NCBI RefSeq assembly: GCF_014678725.1
Contig: NZ_CP061497.1
Coordinates: forward strand, 2,983,479 to 3,047,478
DNA length: 64,000 nucleotides
Source of the DNA: Thermomonas sp. XSG
GTDB lineage: Bacteria > Pseudomonadota > Gammaproteobacteria > Xanthomonadales > Xanthomonadaceae
Direction: 5' to 3'
The position numbers and the translations under genes were made by a program. Shown here in pieces: positions 27,803 to 36,359 of the stretch. The notes beneath the pieces are model-generated. The model made no database searches, was not told the origin of the DNA, and saw nothing but the letters and a program-made list of their open reading frames with translations. Every line of letters begins with the position of its first letter. Within the stretch, counting starts at the first letter, position 1.

Positions 27803-27832
27803 TGCCTGTCATGCCGTCGTGCGATCCAAGGC

Positions 27833-28951
27833 TTAGCGCAGCAGACTCAGGACGCTCTGCGGGACCTGGTTGGCCTGGGCGAGCATGGCGGTGCCGGCCT
27901 GGTTCAGGATCTGGCTGCGGGTCAGCTCCGCGGTTTCCTTGGCGAAGTCGGTGTCGCGGATACGGCTGCGCGAGGCGCTCAGGTTTTCCGAGGTGGTGTT
28001 CAGGTTGCTGATCACCGAGCTGAAGCGGTTCTGGATCGCACCCAGTTCGGCGCGCGAGCTGTTCACCGCGGTCAGGGCCGAGTCCATGATCCCGATGGCC
28101 TTCTGTGCGCCGGCAAAGGTGGAGATGTTGACGTCGTCGACTTGCGAAGCCGTGGTGGCGGCGGTGACGGCGACGGTGAGACCGCTGTTGGTGATGGTGC
28201 CGCCCACATCAGTGGCAACGCCGGCCTTCAACGATTTCAGGGTCACGCCGTTGCTGCCGTTGGCTTCCGCATACACCCCGGTTTCATCCATCTTCTCATT
28301 GATGGTGGCGGCCAGTTTGGCCGCGCCAGCGGCATCAGCAGTTACAGTCACATCACCGATGGTCTTGCCGTTGATGGTGAGGCCGGACACATTGCCGGCA
28401 GTGACGGCAGCACCAGTGACGTCGGCCGCGAAGTTAGTGGCACCCAGCGCGCTGGTCTGCGCACTGGCGATGGAGTCGACGGTGATCAGCTGGCCGGCAT
28501 TGGCGCCGACCTGGAAGGCCTGGCCGGCGAAGTTGCCGTCCAGCAGCTTGGTGCCGTTGAACTCGGTCTGGCTGGCCACACGCTGGATTTCCGCCTGCAG
28601 CTGGGTCACTTCCGCCTGCAGCGCGTCGCGGTCGGTGGACGAGTTGGTGGCGTTGGACGACTGCACCGCCAGCTCGCGGATGCGCTGCAGGTTGTTGCCG
28701 ATCTCGGCCAGCGCGCCTTCGGCGGTCTGGGCCAGCGAGATGCCGTCGTTGGCGTTGCGGGCCGCCTGGTTCAGGCCGCGGATCTGGGTGGTGAAGCGCT
28801 CGGAAATCGCCAGGCCGGCGGCGTCGTCCTTGGCGCTGTTGATGCGCAGGCCAGAGGACAGGCGCTGGATCGTGGTGCCCAGGCTGGCGTTGTTCGCCGC
28901 GAGGTTGCGCTGAGAGTTCAGCGACATCACGTTGGTGTTGATGATGGACAT
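27833..28951 (-). CDS. fliC: Flagellin, fourth copy in transcription order (372 aa)
   Basis: Filament subunit. The N-terminal D0/D1 (MSIINTNVMSLNSQRNLAAN) and C-terminal D1/D0 (ending NQVPQSVLSLLR) are essentially identical to the three neighbouring copies. The central variable region (about 170-290) is related to that of the first copy: both have VSGLTINGKTI, DVTVTADAAGAAKLAA and a NISTF block. A 57-bp spacer identical to the other two separates it from the next copy upstream. Export likely uses FliS. Confidence 0.95.
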   Translation of the reverse strand: MSIINTNVMSLNSQRNLAANNASLGTTIQRLSSGLRINSAKDDAAGLAISERFTTQIRGLNQAARNANDGISLAQTAEGALAEIGNNLQRIRELAVQSSNATNSSTDRDALQAEVTQLQAEIQRVASQTEFNGTKLLDGNFAGQAFQVGANAGQLITVDSIASAQTSALGATNFAADVTGAAVTAGNVSGLTINGKTIGDVTVTADAAGAAKLAATINEKMDETGVYAEANGSNGVTLKSLKAGVATDVGGTITNSGLTVAVTAATTASQVDDVNISTFAGAQKAIGIMDSALTAVNSSRAELGAIQNRFSSVISNLNTTSENLSASRSRIRDTDFAKETAELTRSQILNQAGTAMLAQANQVPQSVLSLLR

Positions 28952-29008
28952 TGCGTGTACTCCGGAAGGGGAGGGCCGGCGCGGCGGTCAGGCCGCGCCG
29001 ATCAAGGC
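28952..29008 (-). repeat. Inter-flagellin spacer, copy A (57 bp)
   Basis: One of three apparently identical spacers between flagellin genes (others at 30128 and 31409). It contains an 8-bp perfect stem with a 6-base loop at 28978-28999, then a ribosome site (GGAG, 8 nt before ATG) for the following gene. There is no T-run, so the hairpin more likely tunes mRNA stability than ends transcription. Confidence 0.85.
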
Positions 29009-30127
29009 TTAGCGCAGCAGGCTCAGGACGCTCTGCGGGACCTGGTTGGCCTGGGCGAGCATGGCGGTGCCGGCCTGGTTGAGGATCTGGCTGCGGGTCA
29101 GTTCCGCGGTTTCCTTGGCGAAGTCGGTGTCGCGGATGCGGCTGCGCGAGGCGCTCAGGTTTTCCGAGGTGGTGTTCAGGTTGCTGATCACCGAGCTGAA
29201 GCGGTTCTGGATCGCACCCAGTTCGGCGCGCGAGCTGTTCACCGCGGTCAGGGCGTTGTCCATGATGGAAATCGCCTGCTGGGCGCCAGCAAAGCTGGAG
29301 ATATCCACGTCGCTGGTGAACTTGGACGTTGCGGCGGTGGTCGCGTTGCCGAGGCCGTCACCAGCGTTGGAGCCGGCAACCACGATGCTGGCACCTTCCT
29401 TAATGGAAGTCAGCTCGATTTCATTGCTGGAGTTGAGGCTGGCCACCACATTCGTTTCACTCGTCTTGGCGTTAATCGCTTTCACGATCGCGGCGCCAGT
29501 GCTGGCAGCGCTGCCCTGCGCCGTCACGTTGTCGATCGCCACGGTGTTGATGGTGAGGCCACTAGTCGCCACGTCCGTCGCTGCTGCTGCACCGGTAACG
29601 CCGGCCAGCAAGGTGTCGCCCAGCGCGCTGGTCTGCGCACTGGCGATGTTGTCGACGGTGATCAGCTGGCCGGCATTGGCACCGACCTGGAAGGCCTGAC
29701 CGGCGAAGTTGCCGTCCAGCAGCTTGGTGCCGTTGAACTCGGTCTGGCTGGCCACACGCTGGATTTCCGCCTGCAGCTGGGTCACTTCCGCCTGCAGCGC
29801 GTCGCGGTCGGTGGACGAGTTGGTGGCGTTGGACGACTGCACCGCCAGCTCGCGGATGCGCTGCAGGTTGTTGCCGATCTCGGCCAGCGCGCCTTCGGCG
29901 GTCTGGGCCAGCGAGATGCCGTCGTTGGCGTTGCGGGCCGCCTGGTTCAGGCCGCGGATCTGGGTGGTGAAGCGCTCGGAAATCGCCAGGCCGGCGGCGT
30001 CGTCCTTGGCGCTGTTGATGCGCAGGCCAGAGGACAGGCGCTGGATCGTGGTGCCCAGGCTGGCGTTGTTCGCCGCGAGGTTGCGCTGAGAGTTCAGCGA
30101 CATCACGTTGGTGTTGATGATGGACAT
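29009..30127 (-). CDS. fliC: Flagellin, third copy in transcription order (372 aa)
   Basis: Same conserved ends as its neighbours (SLNSQRNLAANNASLGTTIQ at the start, AMLAQANQVPQSVLSLLR at the end). The central region from about residue 170 is distinct: TLLAGVTGAAAATDVATSGLTINTVAIDNV, then a serine/asparagine-rich stretch. Small differences such as VDNIASAQTSALGD mark where it departs from the other copies. Preceded and followed by identical 57-bp spacers. Confidence 0.95.
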   Translation of the reverse strand: MSIINTNVMSLNSQRNLAANNASLGTTIQRLSSGLRINSAKDDAAGLAISERFTTQIRGLNQAARNANDGISLAQTAEGALAEIGNNLQRIRELAVQSSNATNSSTDRDALQAEVTQLQAEIQRVASQTEFNGTKLLDGNFAGQAFQVGANAGQLITVDNIASAQTSALGDTLLAGVTGAAAATDVATSGLTINTVAIDNVTAQGSAASTGAAIVKAINAKTSETNVVASLNSSNEIELTSIKEGASIVVAGSNAGDGLGNATTAATSKFTSDVDISSFAGAQQAISIMDNALTAVNSSRAELGAIQNRFSSVISNLNTTSENLSASRSRIRDTDFAKETAELTRSQILNQAGTAMLAQANQVPQSVLSLLR

Positions 30128-30184
30128 TGCGTGTACTCCGGAAGGGGAGGGCCGGCGCGGCGGTCAGGCCGCGCCGATCAAGGC
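30128..30184 (-). repeat. Inter-flagellin spacer, copy B (57 bp)
   Basis: Same sequence as copies A and C, with the hairpin at 30154-30175 and the ribosome site for the gene ending at 30127 downstream. The repeats flank complete genes, which is the structure needed for unequal crossing-over. Confidence 0.85.
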
Positions 30185-31408
30185 TTAGCGCAGCAGGCTC
30201 AGGACGCTCTGCGGGACCTGGTTGGCCTGGGCGAGCATGGCGGTGCCGGCCTGGTTGAGGATCTGGCTGCGGGTCAGTTCCGCGGTTTCCTTGGCGAAGT
30301 CGGTGTCGCGGATGCGGCTGCGCGAGGCGCTCAGGTTTTCCGAGGTGGTGTTCAGGTTGCTGATCACCGAGCTGAAGCGGTTCTGGATCGCGCCCAGTTC
30401 GGCGCGCGAGCTGTTCACCGCGGTCAGGGCCGAATCCATGATGGAGATGGCCTTCTGGGCGCCAGCGAAGCTGGAGATGTCGACGCTGCTGACGTAGGTG
30501 GCATCGCCCGCGGCCAGTGCGGTGTTCGTGAAAGTGCCGCCCGCCAGCGTCGAGGTGATCTGGTCACCCACTTCGCCCGATTGCAGCGAGCTCATGGTCA
30601 CGGTGCCGGTGGCGCTGTCGATCGACGCCACCACGCCGGCTTCGGCGGACTTGGCGTTGATCGCTGCAACAATTGCATTACCTGCGGCGTTGCGGCCCGC
30701 GAGCGTCGCCTCGGCTTGAGTTGCGTAGGTGTCATCCGCAATGAGGGGCACGTCGATCTGCGCGAAATTGGTGGTTTTTCCATTCGCAGTAACCGTGAAA
30801 GCCGCAATTGTTTGCGCTGCCACGCCATATGCACCGTCAGTGTCGCCGTCGGCTGATGCGTCAGCGCGCTGATACGTGGCATCCGCAAACAGCGTGGCAC
30901 CCAGTGCACTGGTCTGCGCACTGGCGATGGAGTCGACGGTGATCAGCTGGCCGGCATTGGCGCCGACCTGGAAGGCCTGGCCGGCGAAGTTGCCGTCCAG
31001 CAGCTTGGTGCCGTTGAACTCGGTCTGGCTGGCCACACGCTGGATTTCCGCCTGCAGCTGGGTCACTTCCGCCTGCAGCGCGTCGCGGTCGGTGGACGAG
31101 TTGGTGGCGTTGGACGACTGCACCGCCAGCTCGCGGATGCGCTGCAGGTTGTTGCCGATCTCGGCCAGCGCGCCTTCGGCGGTCTGGGCCAGCGAGATGC
31201 CGTCGTTGGCGTTGCGGGCCGCCTGGTTCAGGCCGCGGATCTGGGTGGTGAAGCGCTCGGAAATCGCCAGGCCGGCGGCGTCGTCCTTGGCGCTGTTGAT
31301 GCGCAGGCCAGAGGACAGGCGCTGGATCGTGGTGCCCAGGCTGGCGTTGTTCGCCGCGAGGTTGCGCTGAGAGTTCAGCGACATCACGTTGGTGTTGATG
31401 ATGGACAT
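30185..31408 (-). CDS. fliC: Flagellin, second copy in transcription order (407 aa)
   Basis: The longest of the four, by about 35 residues, all in the central surface-exposed part. That part includes YQRADASADGDTDGAYGVAA and a run resembling an inserted D2-like segment (AAFTVTANGKTTNFAQIDVP). Ends are as in the neighbours. The middle of the gene uses more A/T than the conserved ends, consistent with faster evolution or exchange. Confidence 0.95.
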   Translation of the reverse strand: MSIINTNVMSLNSQRNLAANNASLGTTIQRLSSGLRINSAKDDAAGLAISERFTTQIRGLNQAARNANDGISLAQTAEGALAEIGNNLQRIRELAVQSSNATNSSTDRDALQAEVTQLQAEIQRVASQTEFNGTKLLDGNFAGQAFQVGANAGQLITVDSIASAQTSALGATLFADATYQRADASADGDTDGAYGVAAQTIAAFTVTANGKTTNFAQIDVPLIADDTYATQAEATLAGRNAAGNAIVAAINAKSAEAGVVASIDSATGTVTMSSLQSGEVGDQITSTLAGGTFTNTALAAGDATYVSSVDISSFAGAQKAISIMDSALTAVNSSRAELGAIQNRFSSVISNLNTTSENLSASRSRIRDTDFAKETAELTRSQILNQAGTAMLAQANQVPQSVLSLLR

Positions 31409-31465
31409 TGCGTGTACTCCGGAAGGGGAGGGCCGGCGCGGCGGTCAGGCCGCGCCGATCAAGGC
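31409..31465 (-). repeat. Inter-flagellin spacer, copy C (57 bp)
   Basis: Third copy of the spacer, with the hairpin at 31435-31456. It lies between the promoter-proximal flagellin and the second copy. No such spacer precedes the first gene, which has a different 5' leader and ribosome site. Confidence 0.85.
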
Positions 31466-32587
31466 TTAGCGCAGCAGGCTCAGGACGCTCTGCGGGACCT
31501 GGTTGGCCTGGGCGAGCATGGCGGTGCCGGCCTGGTTGAGGATCTGGCTGCGGGTCAGTTCCGCGGTTTCCTTGGCGAAGTCGGTGTCGCGGATGCGGCT
31601 GCGCGAGGCGCTCAGGTTTTCCGAGGTGGTGTTCAGGTTGCTGATCACCGAGCTGAAGCGGTTCTGGATCGCACCCAGCTCGGCGCGCGAGCTGTTCACC
31701 GCGGTCAGGGCCTTGTCGGCGATCGAGATCGCACGCTGCGCACCGAGGAAGGTGGAGATGTTGAGGTCTTCGACTTGGGTGGCTGTGCCGGCCGAAGCGG
31801 CGGTCGTCGCTGCGGTGAGACCGCTGTTGGCCACAGTGCCGCCGACAACGGTATCGGTATCGGCTTTCAGCGCTTGCAGATTCACGGTGGCGCCATCGAC
31901 GATGGCGAACACGCCGGTATCACCAGACCTCTTGTTGATTGCTGCTGCCAGCTTGGCCGCACCGGCGGCGTCAGCAGTGACGGTCACATCTTCGATTGTC
32001 TTGCCATTGATGGTCAGGCCCGACACGGTACCGGCAGTCAATGCAGCGCCATCGACGTCAGCTGCAAAGTTGCCGTTGCCGAGTGCGCTGGTCTGCGCGC
32101 TGGCGATGGAGTCGACGGTGATCAGCTGGCCGGCATTGGCGCCGACCTGGAAGGCCTGGCCGGCAAAGTTGCCGTCCAGCAGCTTGGTGCCGTTGAACTC
32201 GGTCTGGCTGGCCACGCGCTGGATTTCCGCCTGCAGCTGGGTCACTTCCGCCTGCAGCGCGTCGCGGTCGGTGGACGAGTTGGTGGCGTTGGACGACTGC
32301 ACCGCCAGCTCGCGGATGCGCTGCAGGTTGTTGCCGATCTCGGCCATCGCGCCTTCGGCGGTCTGGGCCAGCGAGATGCCGTCGTTGGCGTTGCGGGCCG
32401 CCTGGTTCAGGCCGCGGATCTGGGTGGTGAAGCGCTCGGAAATGGCGAGGCCGGCGGCGTCATCCTTGGCGCTGTTGATGCGCATGCCCGAGGACAGGCG
32501 CTGGATCGTGGTGCCCAGGCTGGCGTTGTTCGCCGCGAGGTTGCGCTGAGAGTTCAGCGACATCACGTTGGTGTTGATGATGGACAT
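31466..32587 (-). CDS. fliC: Flagellin, first (promoter-proximal) copy (373 aa)
   Basis: Filament subunit with the same ends as the others. It carries private changes in the N-terminal part (SSGMRIN and EGAMAEIG, where the others have Leu in place of Met), so it is slightly outside the group of three homogenised copies. The centre is related to that of the fourth copy. Its ribosome site (CAGGAGACAAGTGCA before ATG) differs from that of the others. A sigma-28 promoter candidate lies about 240 bp upstream. Confidence 0.95.
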   Translation of the reverse strand: MSIINTNVMSLNSQRNLAANNASLGTTIQRLSSGMRINSAKDDAAGLAISERFTTQIRGLNQAARNANDGISLAQTAEGAMAEIGNNLQRIRELAVQSSNATNSSTDRDALQAEVTQLQAEIQRVASQTEFNGTKLLDGNFAGQAFQVGANAGQLITVDSIASAQTSALGNGNFAADVDGAALTAGTVSGLTINGKTIEDVTVTADAAGAAKLAAAINKRSGDTGVFAIVDGATVNLQALKADTDTVVGGTVANSGLTAATTAASAGTATQVEDLNISTFLGAQRAISIADKALTAVNSSRAELGAIQNRFSSVISNLNTTSENLSASRSRIRDTDFAKETAELTRSQILNQAGTAMLAQANQVPQSVLSLLR

Positions 32588-32830
32588 TGCACTTGTCTCC
32601 TGGGTAAGCGAATCCGGCGCGGATCGGGGTTTGGCCGGTGGACCGCAGGGGTTCTTGCGCCGTTCGTTCGGCCCTGTCCTCTGCTGTCACCTGTAACGGC
32701 GCTGCGTTGGCTGGCTTGAGGGAGATGTTCGAATCTGTGGCGGGATTCGCAGAAATAAAAAAATTTCCGTGAACGCCCTAAAGATTCCCTCAAGCCTGTT
32801 TGCGCGGTGCAATCACTGGCCTGCAATGCG

Positions 32831-32857
32831 TTATCGGCCGCGTACCGGCAGGCTGTA
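32831..32857 (-). promoter_or_regulatory. Sigma-28 (FliA) promoter of the flagellin array
   Basis: On the minus strand TACAGCCT, 11 bases, then GCCGATAA. The -10 is a perfect match to the FliA consensus, the -35 matches TAAAGTTT at five of eight positions, and spacing is exact. The start would be near 32824, leaving a long leader of about 237 nt before the first flagellin. The leader has an AAAATTTTTTT-rich tract near 32755-32765 but no obvious gene. Confidence 0.65.
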
Positions 32858-32960
32858 GTCAAGTTCGGCAGAGGGTGTAGCTGGGTGCGTTCAGCGCGCA
32901 ACTATCGCGCCGCACGCTGCCAGGCTTGGGCGCCGCCGCGCTACGCCCTGGAGGTGCCTG

Positions 32961-33057
32961 ATGAAACGTTCGCACCACAGCGTGGCGTTGTCGTATTGGG
33001 CCTGGTCAGCCTGTTGATGGACACGTCCCCGGAGATGGTGCACAGCGTGTTGCCGCG
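32961..33057 (+). pseudogene. Remnant of an MFS transporter N-terminus, frameshifted
   Basis: After a strong ribosome site (GGAGG) the ATG at 32961 opens MKRSHHSVALS and then soon stops. In the next frame the same stretch reads VLGLVSLLMDTSPEMVHSVL, which closely resembles the first helix of one MFS permease group (typically LGLVSLxMDxSSEMIHxLLP). One frameshift would join the two. Nothing recognisable follows, so only about 30 codons of a decayed gene remain. The rest of the 33058-33227 gap shows no gene. Confidence 0.4.
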
Positions 33058-33227
33058 GTGTGCCTGGTCAGCCTGCCGGGTGTAGCCGGGCCGGCCATGA
33101 CCTGTGCCGCAGGTGCCGTCTTCTCCAGCTCGCGCTGCTCTGGCTGGCCGGGGTCACGCGCCGAGCGGGGGGTTCCGCCGCCCGACCACTGCGATCGCGC
33201 CGTGGGCGGGAATCAGGCCCGGTGGCT

Positions 33228-34448
33228 TCAGAGCTTGTTGAACAGCGACATGCCCTGCGTCTGCAGCATGGTCTTCTGCGCGGCTTCCAGCGCCAGCATC
33301 TGCATGTTGAGGCGGCTGATGGCTTCGGCCAGGTTGGTTTCGCGCAGGCTGGCCAGCGATTCCGACAGGGTGAGGCTCTGCAGGCTGCGGCCGTCGTCGG
33401 CGGTGTCGATGTCGTTCATGCGGGCGCCGACGCCGGAACGCAACGACAGCATGTGGCCCTGCGCGGTGGTGATGTCGCCGATGGCGCTGCCGAAGGCGTT
33501 GGCGCGACGGGCGTTGTCGGCCGGACTGCCGCCCGGAAGCATGAGTGCGTCGGCGAACGCCTGCAGGGTGGCGAATACATCCTGGTTGGGCGCGGTTTCC
33601 ACGCTGAAAGTGTCGCCGGTAGCGGGGCTGCCGCTGATCCTGAACTCCACGCCGAGCCCTGACGATGGCGGTGGCACGGCGCTGCCGCTGGTCCAGCTGC
33701 CGGTCACTGGCGGCGCCAGCGGATTGCCGCCGGCGTCGACGATTTCGTAGGCATCGGGGGCGGTGAAGCGCAGGGTCAGGGTGTCGCCGTTCCAGGTGCT
33801 GGCGTCGGTGGCCTGCGCGCTGTTCAGCAGGCCGCTGCCGGTGTTGCCGGCGCCGGCGCTGCCGCGGGCGTAGCCGTCGCCGGTGCGCACGCGCAGGAAC
33901 ACCGCGCTGCCGGGGTCGCCGTCCTCGATGGCGACATCCGGCCCCACCTCCACCGCGTTGCGGCCGTCGTCGCCGTGGTAGATCACGCTGCCGGCGTTGT
34001 CGGTGAAAGGGATCACGCCATCGCGGGTGCCGGCGAACAGGCGTCGGCCGTTGCCGTCATCGCGGTTGGCGATGTCCAGCAGGTTGCGGCGCAGCTGCAG
34101 CACTTCGGTGGCGATGGCCTTGCGATCATCCGGCCCCAGCGCGCCGCTGTTGGCCTGGATGGCCAGTTCGCGGGCACGGGTGAGGCTGTCGTTGGCATCG
34201 ACCAGCGCGTTTTCCTGCATGCGCAGGCGGTGGTCCACGCGCTGGGCATTGCTGCCGTACTGGGTCAGCGCGGCCTGCAGGTGGTCCAGGCGCTGGGCCG
34301 TGGCCATGCCCACGGGATCATCCTTGCCCTGGGTGAGCTTGACGCCGCTGCTGATCTGCTGCTGCAGGCGGCCGATTTCACTCTGCCGGCCGAGCAGGCT
34401 GTTCAGGCCTTGCATGTACAGGCTCTGGGTGGACAGGCGCAGGGTCAT
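33228..34448 (-). CDS. flgL: Hook-filament junction protein FlgL (406 aa)
   Basis: Second junction protein between hook and filament, flagellin-like at both ends. N-terminal block MTLRLSTQSLYMQGLNSLLGRQSEIGRLQQQISSGVKL and the C-terminal LNMQMLALEAAQKTMLQTQGMSLFNKL are characteristic. Last gene of the flg operon, 18 bp after flgK. I found no convincing terminator behind it. Confidence 0.94.
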   Translation of the reverse strand: MTLRLSTQSLYMQGLNSLLGRQSEIGRLQQQISSGVKLTQGKDDPVGMATAQRLDHLQAALTQYGSNAQRVDHRLRMQENALVDANDSLTRARELAIQANSGALGPDDRKAIATEVLQLRRNLLDIANRDDGNGRRLFAGTRDGVIPFTDNAGSVIYHGDDGRNAVEVGPDVAIEDGDPGSAVFLRVRTGDGYARGSAGAGNTGSGLLNSAQATDASTWNGDTLTLRFTAPDAYEIVDAGGNPLAPPVTGSWTSGSAVPPPSSGLGVEFRISGSPATGDTFSVETAPNQDVFATLQAFADALMLPGGSPADNARRANAFGSAIGDITTAQGHMLSLRSGVGARMNDIDTADDGRSLQSLTLSESLASLRETNLAEAISRLNMQMLALEAAQKTMLQTQGMSLFNKL

Positions 34449-34466
34449 GGGGCCTCCTTCATGGCA

Positions 34467-36356
34467 TCAGCGGCGCACGGCGCCAAGCAGTGCCTGGAAC
34501 ATGGTATCGGCAGTGGCGATCACCTGCGCAGCAGCTTGGTAGGCCTGCTGGTAACGCAGCATGTTGGTGGCTTCCTCGTCGAGGTTGACCCCGGAAACCG
34601 ACTCGCGCTCGGCCAGGATCTGGTCGTCCATGACCTGTTGCGCATCGAGGTTTAGCTGGGCGTGGCGGGCGTCGCCGCCAACCCGGGCGGTCAGCTGCGA
34701 CATGCCCGCGGTGACGTCGGTGCGGCCGCCGTTCAGTACGGCCTTGGCATCCACCGCTGCGAGCAAACGCGCGTTGGCGTTGTCGGAGGAGCGCGGGCCG
34801 GTGCGGCCGAGGTTGATTTCATCGCCGGCGGCGGGATTGCCCTTCAGGACCAGCGACCAGCCGCTGCCGGTGATGGTGTCGCCGGGCGCATAGGCGATCG
34901 GTGGACCGCCGTCGACGGTATAGGTATTGGCGTCGATGAAGCTGATGTTGGCGCTGGTGAAACCGGCGAACAGCGCCGGATCGGTCACGCTGGCGGTGCC
35001 GCCGCTGACGTTGCCGATGTTGCCGGCGTCCAGCCCGACCGTCATCGGCGCGGCGGCGGCGATCTGGCCGGGATCGGTCAGCGCCAGCTGGATACCGCCG
35101 GCGGCTGCGGCGGTGGGTTGCAACAGGAAGCGGTCGCCGGCCGTGGCCGCGCCCGACAGCACCAGGTTCACGCCATCGACCACGAACGGGTCCGCGCCGG
35201 TGCCCGTGCCGGTCATCGGCACCGCTTGGCCGGTATCGGCGCGGGCGGCGCTCCAGGCGGCGCCATCGAAGCGCAGCAACAGGTTGTTGCCGGTCAGCGC
35301 GCCAACGTCGGCAACGCTGGTGGCGAAGCTGGCGGTGGAGGCGGCGGCATTGCCGCTGTGCGGGTAGACCTTGGGATCGGGCAGGGTGAAGAAATCGGTG
35401 CCCGGATTGCCGGCGTAGTCCACGCCGCCGCGCTGGGTGGCGTTGAAGGTCTCTGCGAAGGCGGTGGCCAGGCGGCCGAGTTCGGCGCGCGCCGGGTCCA
35501 GCACGTTGCTGCGGAATTCCAGCAGCCCGCCGATGGCACCGGACACCGCCCCGGCTGGCAGGGGCACGGGGCCGGCCGGCGACTGCACGGCCAGCTGGGC
35601 GCGGTTGGCCTGATAGGGATCGGCGACGGTGGACAGCTGCATGGCGCGCGCGCCGAGCACCATCGGCTGCCCGCCGATGGTGAACACGTTCATCGCGCCG
35701 TCGTCCTGCAGCACGCCTTCGGTACCGACCAGCGCCGACAGTTGGCCCACGCGCAGGTCGCGCTGGTCCAGCAGGTCGGGCGAGGCGTTGTCGCCGGAAG
35801 CGATGATGTCGCGGTTGAGGTTGGCAATCTCGCCGGCCAGCTGGTTGGCGGCGGTGATGTTGTCCCTGAGGCTGGCCTCGACCTCGTTGCCGAGCTGGCC
35901 AAGGTGCCCGTCCAGCGAGCGCCAGCGCGTGGCCAGCTGGCCGCCGGTGGTCAGCATCTGGCTGCGCGCGGCGCTGGAGGTGGGGTCGGCCACCACGCCC
36001 TTGGCGGCACTGAAGAAGCTTGACCAGGACGTGGCCAGGCCGGTGGTGGGATCCGAAATCAGTTTGTCCACCCGCGACGACAACCCGGACATCTGGGTCA
36101 GGCGGCCCATTTCGCCTGCGCTGTCGAGCTGGCGCGCGTACACCAGGCCGTCGGCAAGCCGGCGCAGGTTGTCGACATCCACGCCTTGGCCGATGCTGAT
36201 CCGCCCCGGTTGGCCCGCCCGCGCCTCGAACTCCACCCGCTGGCGGCTGTAGCCGGGGGTGGTGGCATTCGCCACGTTGTGGCCGACGGTGGACATCGCC
36301 CGCTGGAAGGCCAGCAGGGCGGATGCACCGGTTCCGAGTACGCCGCCAGTCGGCAT
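34467..36356 (-). CDS. flgK: Hook-filament junction protein FlgK (629 aa)
   Basis: First junction protein (HAP1). The N-terminal block is LGTGASALLAFQRAMSTVGHNVANATTPGYSRQRVEF, which includes the flagellar rod/hook signature. The C-terminal block is SGVNLDEEATNMLRYQQAYQAAAQVIATADTMFQALL. The length is somewhat above E. coli FlgK (547 aa), the excess lying in the central domain. It follows flgJ by 3 bp. Confidence 0.95.
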   Translation of the reverse strand: MPTGGVLGTGASALLAFQRAMSTVGHNVANATTPGYSRQRVEFEARAGQPGRISIGQGVDVDNLRRLADGLVYARQLDSAGEMGRLTQMSGLSSRVDKLISDPTTGLATSWSSFFSAAKGVVADPTSSAARSQMLTTGGQLATRWRSLDGHLGQLGNEVEASLRDNITAANQLAGEIANLNRDIIASGDNASPDLLDQRDLRVGQLSALVGTEGVLQDDGAMNVFTIGGQPMVLGARAMQLSTVADPYQANRAQLAVQSPAGPVPLPAGAVSGAIGGLLEFRSNVLDPARAELGRLATAFAETFNATQRGGVDYAGNPGTDFFTLPDPKVYPHSGNAAASTASFATSVADVGALTGNNLLLRFDGAAWSAARADTGQAVPMTGTGTGADPFVVDGVNLVLSGAATAGDRFLLQPTAAAAGGIQLALTDPGQIAAAAPMTVGLDAGNIGNVSGGTASVTDPALFAGFTSANISFIDANTYTVDGGPPIAYAPGDTITGSGWSLVLKGNPAAGDEINLGRTGPRSSDNANARLLAAVDAKAVLNGGRTDVTAGMSQLTARVGGDARHAQLNLDAQQVMDDQILAERESVSGVNLDEEATNMLRYQQAYQAAAQVIATADTMFQALLGAVRR

Positions 36357-36359
36357 CGT

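Noticed and set aside
27737..30856. 1039-codon open frame on the plus strand across the flagellin genes
   Set aside because: It is the antisense of three flagellins and repeats their periodicity. High GC and biased third positions keep the opposite strand open.
32800..32830. Sigma-54 site upstream of the first flagellin
   Set aside because: GG-to-GC spacing is one base short, which usually abolishes sigma-54 recognition; the nearby sigma-28 match is stronger.
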